Assembly (NCBI GenBank): GCA_024180945.1
Contig: JAKSGN010000038.1
Span: forward strand, 2,108,001 to 2,172,000
From: Macrophomina tecta
Taxonomy: Eukaryota; Ascomycota; Dothideomycetes; Botryosphaeriales; Botryosphaeriaceae
Direction of reading: 5' to 3'
Length of the DNA stretch: 64,000 nucleotides
Shown piece after piece: positions 11,163 to 21,845 of this stretch; position 1 is the first letter of the stretch, and each line of letters begins with the position of its first letter. A model generated the notes under the pieces. The model had not been told where the DNA came from, searched no databases, and saw only the letters and a program-made list of their open reading frames with translations. Position numbers and translations under genes: made by a program.

Positions 11163-12353
11163 ATGGCCAAAGTCATCGACCTAGAGTTGGATCAGCCTCT
11201 GCTGCGATACTCCGAAGATGGCACAATAGCTAAATCCCTCCAAGCTAAAATCGCGTCACAGCTCTTTGGCACATCGGTATGCACTTCGGAGAAATACAGA
11301 ACTGGTCTTGAGACCTACTTCGCACATTTCCAGAAAGAACTGAATCTGTGGTCGGCTACGCAGCAAGACATTGCCATCGATACAATCAATGATTTCCTTG
11401 AACTGGTTGACCATCTTATCAAGTACAAGGACAGCCCAAGAGACTCTCCGGAAGTTCTCGCATTTTTCCCGACAATCGACAGCGGAGCCGTGGAGGGCCA
11501 GGTGAGGAAAGTCGGCGACACCAAGATTGCCTTGGCCAAGCGGTATCCGTATACTACCAGAAAGGCAGCCAACAACGCTCTAGAACTGACAGTGGGTTTG
11601 TGGCTCATGGTATACATGGGACCGTCTGACTCTAACATTTTTGTCGGGCGTTCTCATCTGAAGTGGCCCACTGGCTCGGCACTCAACGACGTGGTCCTGG
11701 AAGCATTCCCGAAGACCCCGCAGCATGTCGCCGTCAAAGGATGTAGCTTTCGGCAAGACCTCAATGCATATAACTTGGAAAGAATCGGGGGCTTCCAGAT
11801 CAAATGGACCAGTAGTTTTAAAGACCACCTTGCGTTAGACGAGGACACGGGCACTATTGTTCTGTACCACTTTGCAACTGTTTTGAGCTTGCGCAAACAG
11901 GAGGAGGGGCAAAAGTAAGTGTATTGGAGGTCATTCCGTATTAAGGTGCTGATTTACAGCAGTAGTGTTTTCCCTGCAGGACTGGTAGATGAGACGTGCT
12001 GCACACTTGCTCTTCTTCTACCCCCGTTCGATGTCAGAGGCAAACAATGGTTCATCCAGGCAGACAAGCGGGCAAGAGGAGCCTTGGACGGCAGTGCTAT
12101 GCAACAGTCTCTTGGGCCTCGGGGCCGAGAGATAGAGTCTTTTGAGTTCTGGCATCACCGTCTGTGTGCCATTGCGGAAGCTTTTGACGGTGTTGAGCCG
12201 CGGGGTTTCAAGGCATGGCGGTTTGACAGACGAAGCAGAGTGCAGTGGATCAACTTTTGGATTGCTACGACTGTACTTTTCCTAACCATCGTATTTGGTT
12301 TGATTTCTTCTGTAACAGGACTCATCCAGGCTTATATGTCTTTGCAGCAGTAA
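11163..12353 (+). CDS. fungal protein of unknown function with C-terminal membrane anchor
   Basis: Two exons (11163-11914 and 11960-12353) are joined by a 45-base intron (GTAAGT to TTACAG) to give 381 residues. ATG 11163 (MAKVIDLELDQPLLRY) is preferred over an upstream in-frame ATG at 11067. The protein is mostly soluble, then has a basic segment (KAWRFDRRSRVQW) and one hydrophobic helix at about residues 345-372 (INFWIATTVLFLTIVFGLI), followed by a short tail. This end (IESFEFWHHRL, then RRxRVQWxxFW, then the helix) is a pattern I associate with a common family of uncharacterised proteins in filamentous fungi. The gene is head to head with the protease-ankyrin-DUF6590 chimera. A membrane substrate or effector of that protease is a possibility with no direct support. 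No gasdermin or HeLo features are seen. Confidence 0.75.
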
Positions 12354-12688
12354 TAGCACGCTGAAATATGGTACAGCCGGGTTATTGAGTCCTATCCAGG
12401 TTATGCGTAGGGCATCACGCTTTAACCTTGGAGGAGACTCCCATACGTTAGGAAAGTGCAGTTTTCTTAGTCAGGTACCGTTTCAATTTACTAGAAGAAT
12501 GCAAATGCGAGACATTATTACGAACATCTGAAGACATAAAAACAGATATGTGATTCGATCTGGTGTTTTCCGGCAAGAAATATGGTGCGATCTTCGCAGG
12601 GCGCACCTGAACAACCCCGAAGGTTTTTCCAACTCCGCGATGAAACGTATATCATGATTTGCAATTTGACGCCAGTTTCTCGGCGCGT
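12354..12688. other. convergent intergenic gap
   Basis: The 3' ends of the membrane-protein gene (plus) and DUF6590 copy D (minus) face each other here. The sequence is moderately A+T-rich and nothing else is seen. Confidence 0.5.
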
Positions 12689-13749
12689 TCACCACCCTGA
12701 TTCGCTCCTGGCATATTGGATAAGTGTAGGTACGACGTTGGGGTGAACTATGCCCAGGTCTTTCACCTTGACGTTGTGTTGGATGGGATGATGAATGGCG
12801 AAGTTGATGCGGGAGGCGGTAGTCAAAGGAGCCGTATTCTCGGCGGGTATAATTGGGATGGGCGACTTTTCCAATGCTACCTCGCCACCGACGTAACTAG
12901 GTTGAGTACCAATGGTATAGATGATAGCGTGCGTCTGGGGGTCTAGCCCACGTTTCCCGACTCCGCGGCTGCCGTATGTCGAGACGGGGCTGGAGCATTG
13001 TTAGCTTTTCAGTTTGTACAGTGATGTAGAGATTGCAATCACCAGGCATAGCAAAATCCCCTGCCCTCCTTCACCACGACAAAACGGCGGATCTGACTGA
13101 ATACTTGTTCTCCGTACATAATAGTAGAGACGTTGTCCACATCCCGGTTGACAGCTGTGGATCCGAGTGCCTCCGTAAACAGCACGGAGAACATCTATTT
13201 TCGCGTCAGTATAATGGCTTGATCAAGCATTCCTTGGCCCTATCTGGAATTGGGCTCACTCTTCCCGTGGTGAAAAATCTGCGTGGGTTTGGTTGGATCA
13301 TGTAGGCTGCCAAAATTAACACATCCACATTACACAAATCCTTGACGGGATGTACTCACAAGGATCCAAAGGTTCATATGCTCCCTGTTCCGGGTTCCCA
13401 AGGATCGTGTCTGCTGGCAGATCTATACAGAGTTCAGACGGGGCCTAGAATGGTACATAGATGTGGGAACGGTACCTCCCGTCACACTAGACTCCTGCGC
13501 AACAGGCTCGGCCACTGAATCCCGCCGGGCCGCTCTGAGAACAGTTAACCATGACTGCTTGTTGACGACTCCAATTCGCGCACGCGGACTAACCTTGCCC
13601 ACACAAGGTTGTATTGCGCTATCTCAGTCAGTGACTTTTCTCGCAGGTTTGCACGAGGAGTAATTACCGCCATCCCACTCTTGCATGTAGTAATCACCCA
13701 CTTCTGGATGCCAGATCCATTCCTTGGTTGGATCCTGGGCGGATGCCAT
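12689..13749 (-). CDS. DUF6590 family protein, copy D
   Basis: Six exons (13749-13668, 13532-13476, 13422-13360, 13306-13260, 13194-13043, 12989-12689) join in phase to give 233 residues. Order of elements: EWIWHPEVGDYYMQEWDG, RRDSVAEPVAQ, PADTILGNPEQGAYEPLDP, YMIQPNPRRFFTTGR, then the DUF6590 core with MFSVLFTEALG, MYGEQVFSQIRRFVVVKEG, CPVSTYGSRG, THAIIYTIG and ASRINFAIHHPIQHNVKVKDLG. It is very close to copy B, both in protein and in exon lengths (last exon 301 bases in both), with one additional intron in the linker. Function is unknown. It is divergent from coiled-coil gene P2 with 716 bases between the start codons, which repeats the B/P1 arrangement in the same orientation. Confidence 0.85.
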
Positions 13750-14465
13750 CTTTGGATTACCATGTGGCCGAGCGGCAGAAGGCCGTGTGATCCGGGGCTA
13801 TATACCCCAATATTTCTCGCCGAATGATGGAAGTCCGGGAGGGAGGACATTCGCAGAGCCGCACTAAACCGCAGAAGACGCCCTCCCCCCTCACCTGTCG
13901 GTCGTAGAAGCGTGCTGATGCCGCCAGATAATCCGCACACATGGTTCGAGCAGGGGTTGCATGAACCAGCGCTGGCATCCCTGCCGCGTGGCGGCGGTGG
14001 CATGCCTCGCCAGATGCCTGGGGGACGCATCCTTAAAGCAGCGCCCCTCGACAAACGCATTCACCCATGTATGCAACGGCAGGTCTCGCGCACGGCCCCA
14101 TGCGCATCAGCCTGCTACCCCGAAAGTATGCGTCTGTTTGGCGGCCTGGAATGCGCCACGTAGTTATAAGCTGCAAACGCAAGCGTTGCTGCGTTGCGCA
14201 CACCCCTGGCTCCATCTCTCGCTTTTGTCTTGGAACAATGCGAAGCGCTTTCTCATGTCGTCGGCATCATGCAAGTCGGAACCGGGGCTTCTCACCACAC
14301 ATGCTATTCAAAAGCGCCTTCCCAATCATGGCAAGAGAGACTTTTGTGTCTGATTATCCTGTACGTACTCGCTAATGACCTCTCCCAGGCACGTCACCTC
14401 GTCCACACCCGGACGATCATTGTGCGCCAGACTCCATCATAGATTCTCGCAGAGATAGCCTACCC
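13750..14465. promoter_or_regulatory. shared upstream region of copy D and P2
   Basis: This region lies between the divergent starts of DUF6590 copy D and coiled-coil gene P2 and should contain both promoters. Short open frames occur in several frames but none has recognisable protein character. Confidence 0.45.
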
Positions 14466-16187
14466 ATGAGCGCTCCGCGCTCTGAAGGCCTCTCCCTGAG
14501 CCGTTCATACAATGAATGTGAACCACGGGTCGGACCTAGCCATCAGGCAGAGAAGGTTGTACCTCTTCCCGCAAGATCTTTAACCTGGCCAACATCCGGA
14601 GTCCAGGACCTCGTGGTTTATTTCGACCTTCATTCACGAGATGAGAGCTATGCAGGGTCAGAAAAGCATAAAAGCGACTCCTCTTCCAAGGATGGCCTCA
14701 ACTTTGCAGTACACAGGCCGGATTCTTTCACATCTGTATCAGTCAAGGATGACGACAACACGGCGCAAGAATTGCAAGCAGGTGTGCCAAAGTTACCCGG
14801 ATTTAAAGTAACTTCTCCAGCTCGTCGTTCGGCGCCAGAAGATTGCGATTTCCAATCCTTATCATCATTTCCCACGATGCCTCGGATTACGGAGCGACTG
14901 CCTCCTCCACCTCCGCCTCCTATTCCTCCTCGTCTTTCACCACCACCACCACCACCACCACCTTTTGGTTCGCTCAACACAGCACCATTCCGAGGTATTC
15001 GGCCACCCCCACCACCACCACTACCCCCAGTCTTGCCGCCGTATGAGCTGTCACCATTGACTACGAAACATGTGCCTGCAGAGCTGCCACAGCGGGGTGC
15101 TGCCGCTCGAAATCTACAGAAGTTCATGGACAGGTTGGAGCTCATTGAGATGCAGCAAGAAGAATACCGTGAAAGGAAAGAACAAGCCTTGACCGAACGC
15201 CATAGCCTGATGAACGCAAAGAGGGATCTCCAGAAACACCGGCTGAACACGCGAAACCTGCAGGCAGAACTGATGACAGAATTGCGGCAGATATGCCTGA
15301 AAGCCAAGGATCCCGATTACGAAGCACTCTTCAAGCTGTACGACAAGCTCGCAGACGCCCATGACACCTTGGGGGCACTCGAGGAGGACTATGAGCAGAA
15401 TGAAGAGCGCTACGACATACTCGTTTGGCAGCTGGAAAAGGAAAAACGTGATCTCGTAGGTGACATCTTGCAGGACATGGAGGAGCTGGAAATCATGCCT
15501 GAAAAGACGGGAGGTGGTCTCGACCGGCTATCGCGGAGGCCAGCAACCCACGCCCCCGAACCGGAGCCAGCCATCTCGTCCGGGTTCCGCGAGATCCAGG
15601 AGAAGTTCCGAGGGTTCGGCTTGGAAAATACCGGGCTACCCGGCGGCACGAAAGATGAGCGCATTGGTCCCATGCAGCTGTTAGATGACAGAGAGGCTCC
15701 GACCGCCCTGCCAGAAGAGACGCAGACACAATACACAGATCAACTTGACGTACTTCTGGCAAAGAGCACAGACGTGTTGGAAGGAAGGCCCGCCACTGAC
15801 CCTCGACGAGCTTCAGAGCCTGTTCTGTGCAAAGAACCAAGCTTGGCGCCATTGGAGATGGGCGCACGGGCGCGGAGTGAGAGTGATGTAGCTTCGATGC
15901 AGCAACCGCGTTGGCCCAATGTTCGTGCCCATATTGATCAATGGATGCTGGAGTCACTGAAAGCCTCCCAGCTCGAAAAAGCAATTGCAAAGGCTGGCAC
16001 CGAGGTGCAAATAGCTACCGCTCGAGTTGGGGCCGGGAAGATGGACAAGAAAACATGGTGGGGGCTGTTCAAGCAGTATTGGAGTGGAGCCCCAGTGGAA
16101 GAAGGAGTGAAGCCTGCCCGCCAGCAAGAAGAGAAGGCAGCAATCAGCAATCCGTGTACTTGTACAGATGCATCGCCCGGAGTGTAA
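14466..16187 (+). CDS. proline-rich coiled-coil protein P2
   Basis: An unspliced open frame of 573 residues and the closest relative of P1. Residues 1-140 are a low-complexity, Ser-rich N-terminal region. Residues 143-200 hold polyproline stretches (PPPPPPPIPPRLSPPPPPPPP and PPPPPPLPPVLPP). Residues 215-350 form a coiled coil with EERYDILVWQLEKEKRDL, matching the P1 segment by eye. A disordered region follows. The C-terminal block is RAHIDQWMLESLKASQLEKA and then TWWGLFKQYWSG, which corresponds to ISQWILESLKESSLQKA and EWWKLLKKSWG in P1. A scaffold or polymerising role is suggested by the composition but not shown. It is head to head with DUF6590 copy D. The ATG at 14466 is the first in frame. 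Confidence 0.75.
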   Translation: MSAPRSEGLSLSRSYNECEPRVGPSHQAEKVVPLPARSLTWPTSGVQDLVVYFDLHSRDESYAGSEKHKSDSSSKDGLNFAVHRPDSFTSVSVKDDDNTAQELQAGVPKLPGFKVTSPARRSAPEDCDFQSLSSFPTMPRITERLPPPPPPPIPPRLSPPPPPPPPFGSLNTAPFRGIRPPPPPPLPPVLPPYELSPLTTKHVPAELPQRGAAARNLQKFMDRLELIEMQQEEYRERKEQALTERHSLMNAKRDLQKHRLNTRNLQAELMTELRQICLKAKDPDYEALFKLYDKLADAHDTLGALEEDYEQNEERYDILVWQLEKEKRDLVGDILQDMEELEIMPEKTGGGLDRLSRRPATHAPEPEPAISSGFREIQEKFRGFGLENTGLPGGTKDERIGPMQLLDDREAPTALPEETQTQYTDQLDVLLAKSTDVLEGRPATDPRRASEPVLCKEPSLAPLEMGARARSESDVASMQQPRWPNVRAHIDQWMLESLKASQLEKAIAKAGTEVQIATARVGAGKMDKKTWWGLFKQYWSGAPVEEGVKPARQQEEKAAISNPCTCTDASPGV

Positions 16188-19100
16188 GGAATGATTTAGG
16201 ACCTGCTAAGCCGATGTCTTTTCCCTCTTTCAAGAGGTATCCTCACGCGCGCTTGACTGTTGGAACTGTGTTGTCCAAAACCGGCCATTGGCTGATGGGC
16301 CGACCTGGACACAGACCTTGAGCGATCTCATTCCCACTCTCGGTTGACGCTCAATGAAGCGAAGCAGTATCGCTCCAGGGGCCCCGAGTGAATGAAAGCA
16401 GCCGGGTTAAAGCAGCGGCGACTTCCGGAGAGCTCATTGGCTCTGTGCGGCGCTGGGCCGTCCCGCTCGTCAGGTGGGGCCGCCGGGCGGGAAAGTGCAT
16501 TTCGGGTTGCAAGCCATGCAATCTTCCTAGCGCGGTCTCATGATCCAACCTGCCGCCTTGCTTCCTTGCCCTTGTTGACGCCTTTCGGATTGCGCGGACT
16601 GTTGCGAGACAATCTCCGAGGCCACCAGCAGACAGCAGGCAGCAGCCTATGGCCGCCGTTTGGGCGTCTCTCAGCCCGTCCGTGATTGCTGGAGTGGGCC
16701 CGGACGCCTTCTGGCGCTGTGGTGGAATGTTTGCTTCACTATTCGCAAACCCCCACGTCAGCAAAGCCGTCGGTGAGACGCGTGCAGCGCACGACGCCTG
16801 CCGCGCGATCGACCCGTGTCCGCCTTTTAGCCTGCAGGTTGCGGACGCTAGGGGCGGCGCGCTATCGGATGGTCGCACAAGGGGGGGGGGGAAAGGATGC
16901 CCGCGTCCCGGATCCAAGTTGCGACCGGAGCAATCAGCCTTATTGGGCCGCGGTGACGATCCCTGTCACCAACTCAGAGCTGTGGCTTCCCAAGTGCTGC
17001 CGAGGCTGGCGTGCTCTGCGGAGACGTGGTTCCGGTGGGCGAGTAGAAGGTGGAATGCCACATTCTTATTCTTCATTGGATTACAGTCATGATTACACCG
17101 AGCCCGTGGCATTCTGTTGTCAGCTCAGGCAAGGTCTGTATCGTTGCGGGATGCCGGGCTGCCATGCACCTGTCCACATGATGAGATATGTGGGATACTG
17201 CGGTAATGACACTGACCCGGCGGACTGGTGATTGGACGGGACGAACGGACTCCTGGCTCGACTCGTAGCCCTCCTTCTCAGCCATACTGTAAGGCAACGG
17301 ATGCTATTCACAGCAGGCAAAGAACATGTAAACTAAATCTGACAGCCAACAAGCTGCGAGACAACTTTCGACCGGCACAGAATGTGCTGCTTTTCGCTTA
17401 TGCTTGCACCATTATTGCATCTCTGATATCACCCTCGAGCACCACTGGCTACGCAGAGCCGCACAGCAAGTGCGGGGTTGAAGATGATCGAAGATTTCAA
17501 GAGTTTCGATGGTCAAAAGACCATGGTGCTTCGCATGCACGTTTGCGGCACAGCGCTCCAGCCTGTGTGTGACCTTCTCAATCACGATACCCAGCCATGA
17601 CTGCATCTGCTGGGCATAAGCCGGAAAGGCACTCGCGGATGAGAAGGTATCACGAGCAGGTGGAGCCCGAAGTCTGCCTGGAATACCCGGCCCCGCTTTC
17701 ATTGATTGCCCGGAAACAGTAGTGTGAAGAACAAGCAGTCACGACAGTGGCCGTGTCATAGACAACACACAAGGAAGCCCATCAGGCAAATTTGGTGGAA
17801 ATGGCGGGGTCTCCGAACGTCTCTGGCTGTCATCGTCAAGGACAGCCATGCGGAGGAAATATCCGCCAGTTGGCACATGCAGCAAGCGAAACATGGGCAG
17901 ACTCGCATGTCATGGAACTCTGATGGCTGAATATTGGCGCTTACCGGCTCACATGGGTCGTAAGTTGTTCGGGAATGCATGTGCCGGCTCATCAAACGGG
18001 CAAGATTCGGATCGGCTACTGTGACGACATCTGCGTACCTGCATGGGCTTCTCAGGCGGCATTTCGGCATGTGCGTCAACTCTCTGGTGAAGGCGCGCAC
18101 TTCCAAGAAATCGCTGGCGAAGCGTCGACACATCCGCAAGACGACCTCGTCCAAATTCCTTCAAGGGCGTTCACAAGCTAGTTCCTCCAATAACACGGCC
18201 AGCATCACCATCCTCTCCCGCAACCATCTTGAACGATCGAATGAACCATGGTCAATATGAACTGACGCAAGTTCTATGTCAAATGCCTTGCAATTTACCC
18301 GATGGTATGAGTCGAAGCATCCAGCCATTATGATTGTCACCGCCTTCTTGCGAATAACGTGCTTCAACCCCCAGAACAATACTAGCGCCTGCCGCGGCAA
18401 TATTTCCCGTCCAACTTCATCACTTCCAGGGTACGCGACGAACCAGAAGGCACATGATTCCCTTGCTTTCGCCACTTGAGGCCTAAATCCTATGCTGCAG
18501 AAGATTGGTCACACAGAGCTTGCTGCAGCTTGAACGGCTTGGCTATCACATGCTGTGGAAGTGTTTCGCATCAGAATAGTTTCGGGGGGCGGAAGCGGCG
18601 AGCCAATTACGAGCAGGACATAGCGAACACTGGGGAAGTTCGGGGGAATTGGGTGCGAGATGCCGTGCAGGTGCTTCCAGGAATGATTGGCCGCGAAACA
18701 CAACACGTCATCGCAAAAACCGCCCCGCACCGAAGATTGGGGTGCATACCATGGAAAGGGAGATGACAATCTGGGTTAGTCGCAGCCGCTATCAGCCCTG
18801 CAACGGCGCGGCGGGCAGAACCGCTTATTCGCGCTATAAGCAGCATCTTATCCACCACCCGTATGATGCCAGGGCTGCGAGCCTGACGTGCGGAATCACG
18901 CCAGCAAGTTCCGGCCAGCTCACCGGTCAAAGTTAAAGACGGGCTCCCTTCCATTTAACTCCTGGATGGCCGCAGCAGCAGCCGCGCGCTTTCAAACCAA
19001 AACATCCCAAGTAACCGACGCCTACGTGTACGGAGCTTTAACCATGCCGAACGCGATCTTGCAGTGCCACGCTCGGATTACGACCGATGACAGCGCACAC

Positions 19101-20218
19101 CCTGTCTCTTCGGCAATCCCGTTTTAGCAACACTGCAGCTCAACTACCGGTCCGCCTTGCCAACCATGCTCGCACGTGCTTGCCAAATCAGGCCTGCACG
19201 AGAGCCATACAGGCATCGAGTGACGCAACGCTGCATCCCGGAGCCATCCGAGAAGCAGGTTTCATAGCAGCATCCAGCCACGGACACGGCCAATGGCGCA
19301 AGCGCCCCCTCCGCCACTTCCAGTGTCTTCCGTTTCATGGTCAGTCCGGCTGAGGCAGTGCTAAGGCGCTCTCTCTACGCCCAACACGCGACCGATTGGC
19401 AGAGAGCCCTCCCAGGCACGAAGTTTATTCACAGCCGTGGACGTATCCATAGCTCTTTTCCTGAGCCTGCTTGCGTCGTTCGACGCGACACTGATCGTCA
19501 GATGTGTGCGCGCGCGCCGCCCCTCTTCCAACCGAATCGCTCCCCTCGACCGGTGAAGCTGTACAAGAGCTTTCTAGGAAGGATGATATCATACGATTAT
19601 GCCCTCCATACCACCAGTGCTGCCTGAATCCTCGCTCTTTTAACAGCTCGCGTGCTCCATCACACGATGGCCGTGTTCCTCTCGAATACCACCAATTCCT
19701 CCTTCTCACAAGAGCCATACATTAATTGACCTGATTCAACTGAACGGACACCCACGGTACTACCGCCGCTACTGCACTAAAAACCTCTCAAACCGAGTGC
19801 ATGTGGAGCAACGGAGCGCAATCAGGAAATCGCATTCCCGCAGACCAAGGAAGGTAAATTGTCCCAGCAGGTTGCGATAACCGTGTTTCTACTACAGCGA
19901 ACACCAACTGGCGCGCATACGTATCAAGCCTTTTTTTTTTTATTCATAAGCCGAACATTCTCCCATTCTTCTCTTTTGTGTTAACAGCGAGATGTGGCGG
20001 GGGAAAGATAGGGGTGCGCAAAAAAAAAAAAAGAAAAAAAAAAACATCTCACGGCACCTTCCACTGACGCAGCCTCACCCGCCCTCCCACCCACCCAGCA
20101 CGGGATAGCTCCGCGTCGTGCCTCGAGCCGTAATACGACCATCCCCATCGGGCGGCAGCCACAACGCAGAGCGGACGGCTCGCAAGCGCGCGGAAGCCGA
20201 AGCCGGAAAGGAGCAGCG
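16188..20218. other. 4 kb gene-poor stretch
   Basis: No open frame here has convincing protein character on either strand; the longer ones overlap each other in several frames and are rich in Arg, Cys and Trp. Simple-sequence features are a G11 run at 16881-16891, a T11 run at 19931-19941, and two A runs separated by one G at 20020-20044. The last part may be promoter or leader of the small gene at 20219. Confidence 0.5.
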
Positions 20219-20485
20219 ATGCAGCGACGCGACACGGCGCCGGCGCCGGCGCCCTCGCGCTCGGACGACAAGCTGAAGAGAGGCTCGGCGGAGGACATGC
20301 GGCGCTTCCAGGATGGCGACGAGGTATCCATGGCCGTCGAGGACAAGGGCCAGCTGGTGCGGGCCAGCTTCGTCGTGCGGCGGGGCAGGCTGGACCGCCA
20401 GGGCCGCTGGGAGTACCAGCTGTGGCATGAGAATGGGACCGCGTACGACGGGGGCCAGTGGTTCCGCGAGACCGACCTGAGCTGA
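20219..20485 (+). CDS. small protein of unknown function, possible SH3/Tudor-like barrel
   Basis: An 88-residue frame starting at ATG 20219. After a charged, Ala/Pro-rich N-terminal stretch, residues 30-88 run FQDGDEVSMAVEDKG, ASFVVRRG, WEYQLWHENGTAYDGGQWF and end with a Leu-Ser tail. Alternating hydrophobic strands with Gly turns and a conserved-looking Asp-Gly pair suggest a small beta-barrel like those in many uncharacterised short fungal proteins; this fold call is inference. The codon pattern is strongly G/C-biased at third positions, which favours a real gene. Longer frames on the opposite strand over the same bases look like shadows. A (GA)n tract lies in the presumed 3' untranslated region. 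Confidence 0.6.
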   Translation: MQRRDTAPAPAPSRSDDKLKRGSAEDMRRFQDGDEVSMAVEDKGQLVRASFVVRRGRLDRQGRWEYQLWHENGTAYDGGQWFRETDLS

Positions 20486-20504
20486 CCGGCACCTTCTTTT
20501 GGGG

Positions 20505-20508
<4 letters not shown>

Positions 20509-20535
<27 letters not shown>
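20509..20535. repeat. (GA)n microsatellite
   Basis: About 13 uninterrupted GA units directly downstream of the small gene ending at 20485. Confidence 0.95.
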
Positions 20536-20538
<3 letters not shown>

Positions 20539-21845
20539 ACGCCAGGGGAAAACAAAACACAGCCTGCTTTCTCCACCTTCGTTTGCCTTTTGCTTTTTTT
20601 TTTTTCTTTTCCTTTTTCCTTCGGACGCGGACGTGGCTCCGCTCGCGGATGGGCGCACCGATCCAGCTTGGCGACTGTTGTGTATGATTCTCCGTCCGTC
20701 GCCTTTCTTTGGTCATGTTTTTGTCAATGGCATAGAGACGGATTGGTAGCGTTGAGCGCCCACCGCTTTTTCTTTTTCCTTCTTCTTCGTCTTTTTGAGC
20801 TATTGCATTCTCCGGTCGTTTTTGCCCGGCGGCATGCGTTGTTGTACGGCAGCACGCACAGACGGACATGGTATGGAATTCAGCCTATAACTGAGCACTA
20901 GGCCAGCTCGAAGTTATGCAAGTGGTGGCACAGTTTGCCTACTTTTTGCCTGTGGAGGTGCTGCTGCCGGCGCGTTAGGGTAAGGCAATGCAGGGCCCCT
21001 AAGCCAGCGAGCTGCTAGCACTCACTTGCATTCCATTTCACCCTGCAGTATGGGACTTCCTTCTACATGCCGATCTTCCAAGATGGATGATTTATTACGG
21101 ATATTGGGCATGGCGATAGAGTGCCAAGCCTCTCGTTGGCTGGCTGCCGTTCTGGATGGGTCCCATGAAAAGGGTGGATCGGCCTGAATGGCCCACATCT
21201 CGGAGTGCATCTTGCATGGCTTGCTGCGGCTGTTCAGCTGACCGTCAGGTGCATCAGCTCCGCGTCAGGGATGTAAGACCAGTGTTCAGGGTTCTCGTGG
21301 CTGAGTGCCGCGTCTGCCACCGCTCGTAGGTGCGAAAGAGCTGACGCCAAGCATGGAAGATGATTGGTTGATTCGAAGATGAATGGGCAGGGCCGAACTT
21401 CCTGCAACGCACATATAAGATTTCGATCATATTGATGACCTATTCAGCCCATGCGTAATATATGGAGAGACAGGGCAAGACCTCATGCGTCCTTCGGCTA
21501 CATGAATCCTGCTGTGCTCACCTGACGCACGCGATGGCAACGTCATATGCTTACTACCGTGGGAGATTTGGGAGCCAATTGGAGCTGTGGCCGAAAAGAA
21601 GAAGTAATAGTGCCGTTTGCGATTTGCTACCTCACGAATTCCAATATTGCGTATTTGATGGTACCAATGAGACGTCCTCAAGGCGCCCACACCGCAATGG
21701 GTTGCTAATAAAGCCGGACAAACTCCTATCTCCAAGATTCGAAACCCTAAAACCGTTTTGAAATTCCGAAAAATCCGCTGGCTAGGAAAAGCTAGGGGTG
21801 ATGCATGAGTACTTGTATCATTGCGTTTGTGTACCTGTCCGAGAA
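20536..21845. other. intergenic, no gene seen
   Basis: A T-rich first part (probable 3' flank of the small gene) is followed by sequence without convincing frames, up to the stop codon of coiled-coil gene P3. Confidence 0.5.

Noticed and set aside
20075..20869. A 264-residue minus-strand frame over the small 20219 gene
   Set aside because: Low-complexity Lys and Ser-Leu runs come from poly-A and (GA)n tracts; the plus-strand 88-residue frame has better protein character.
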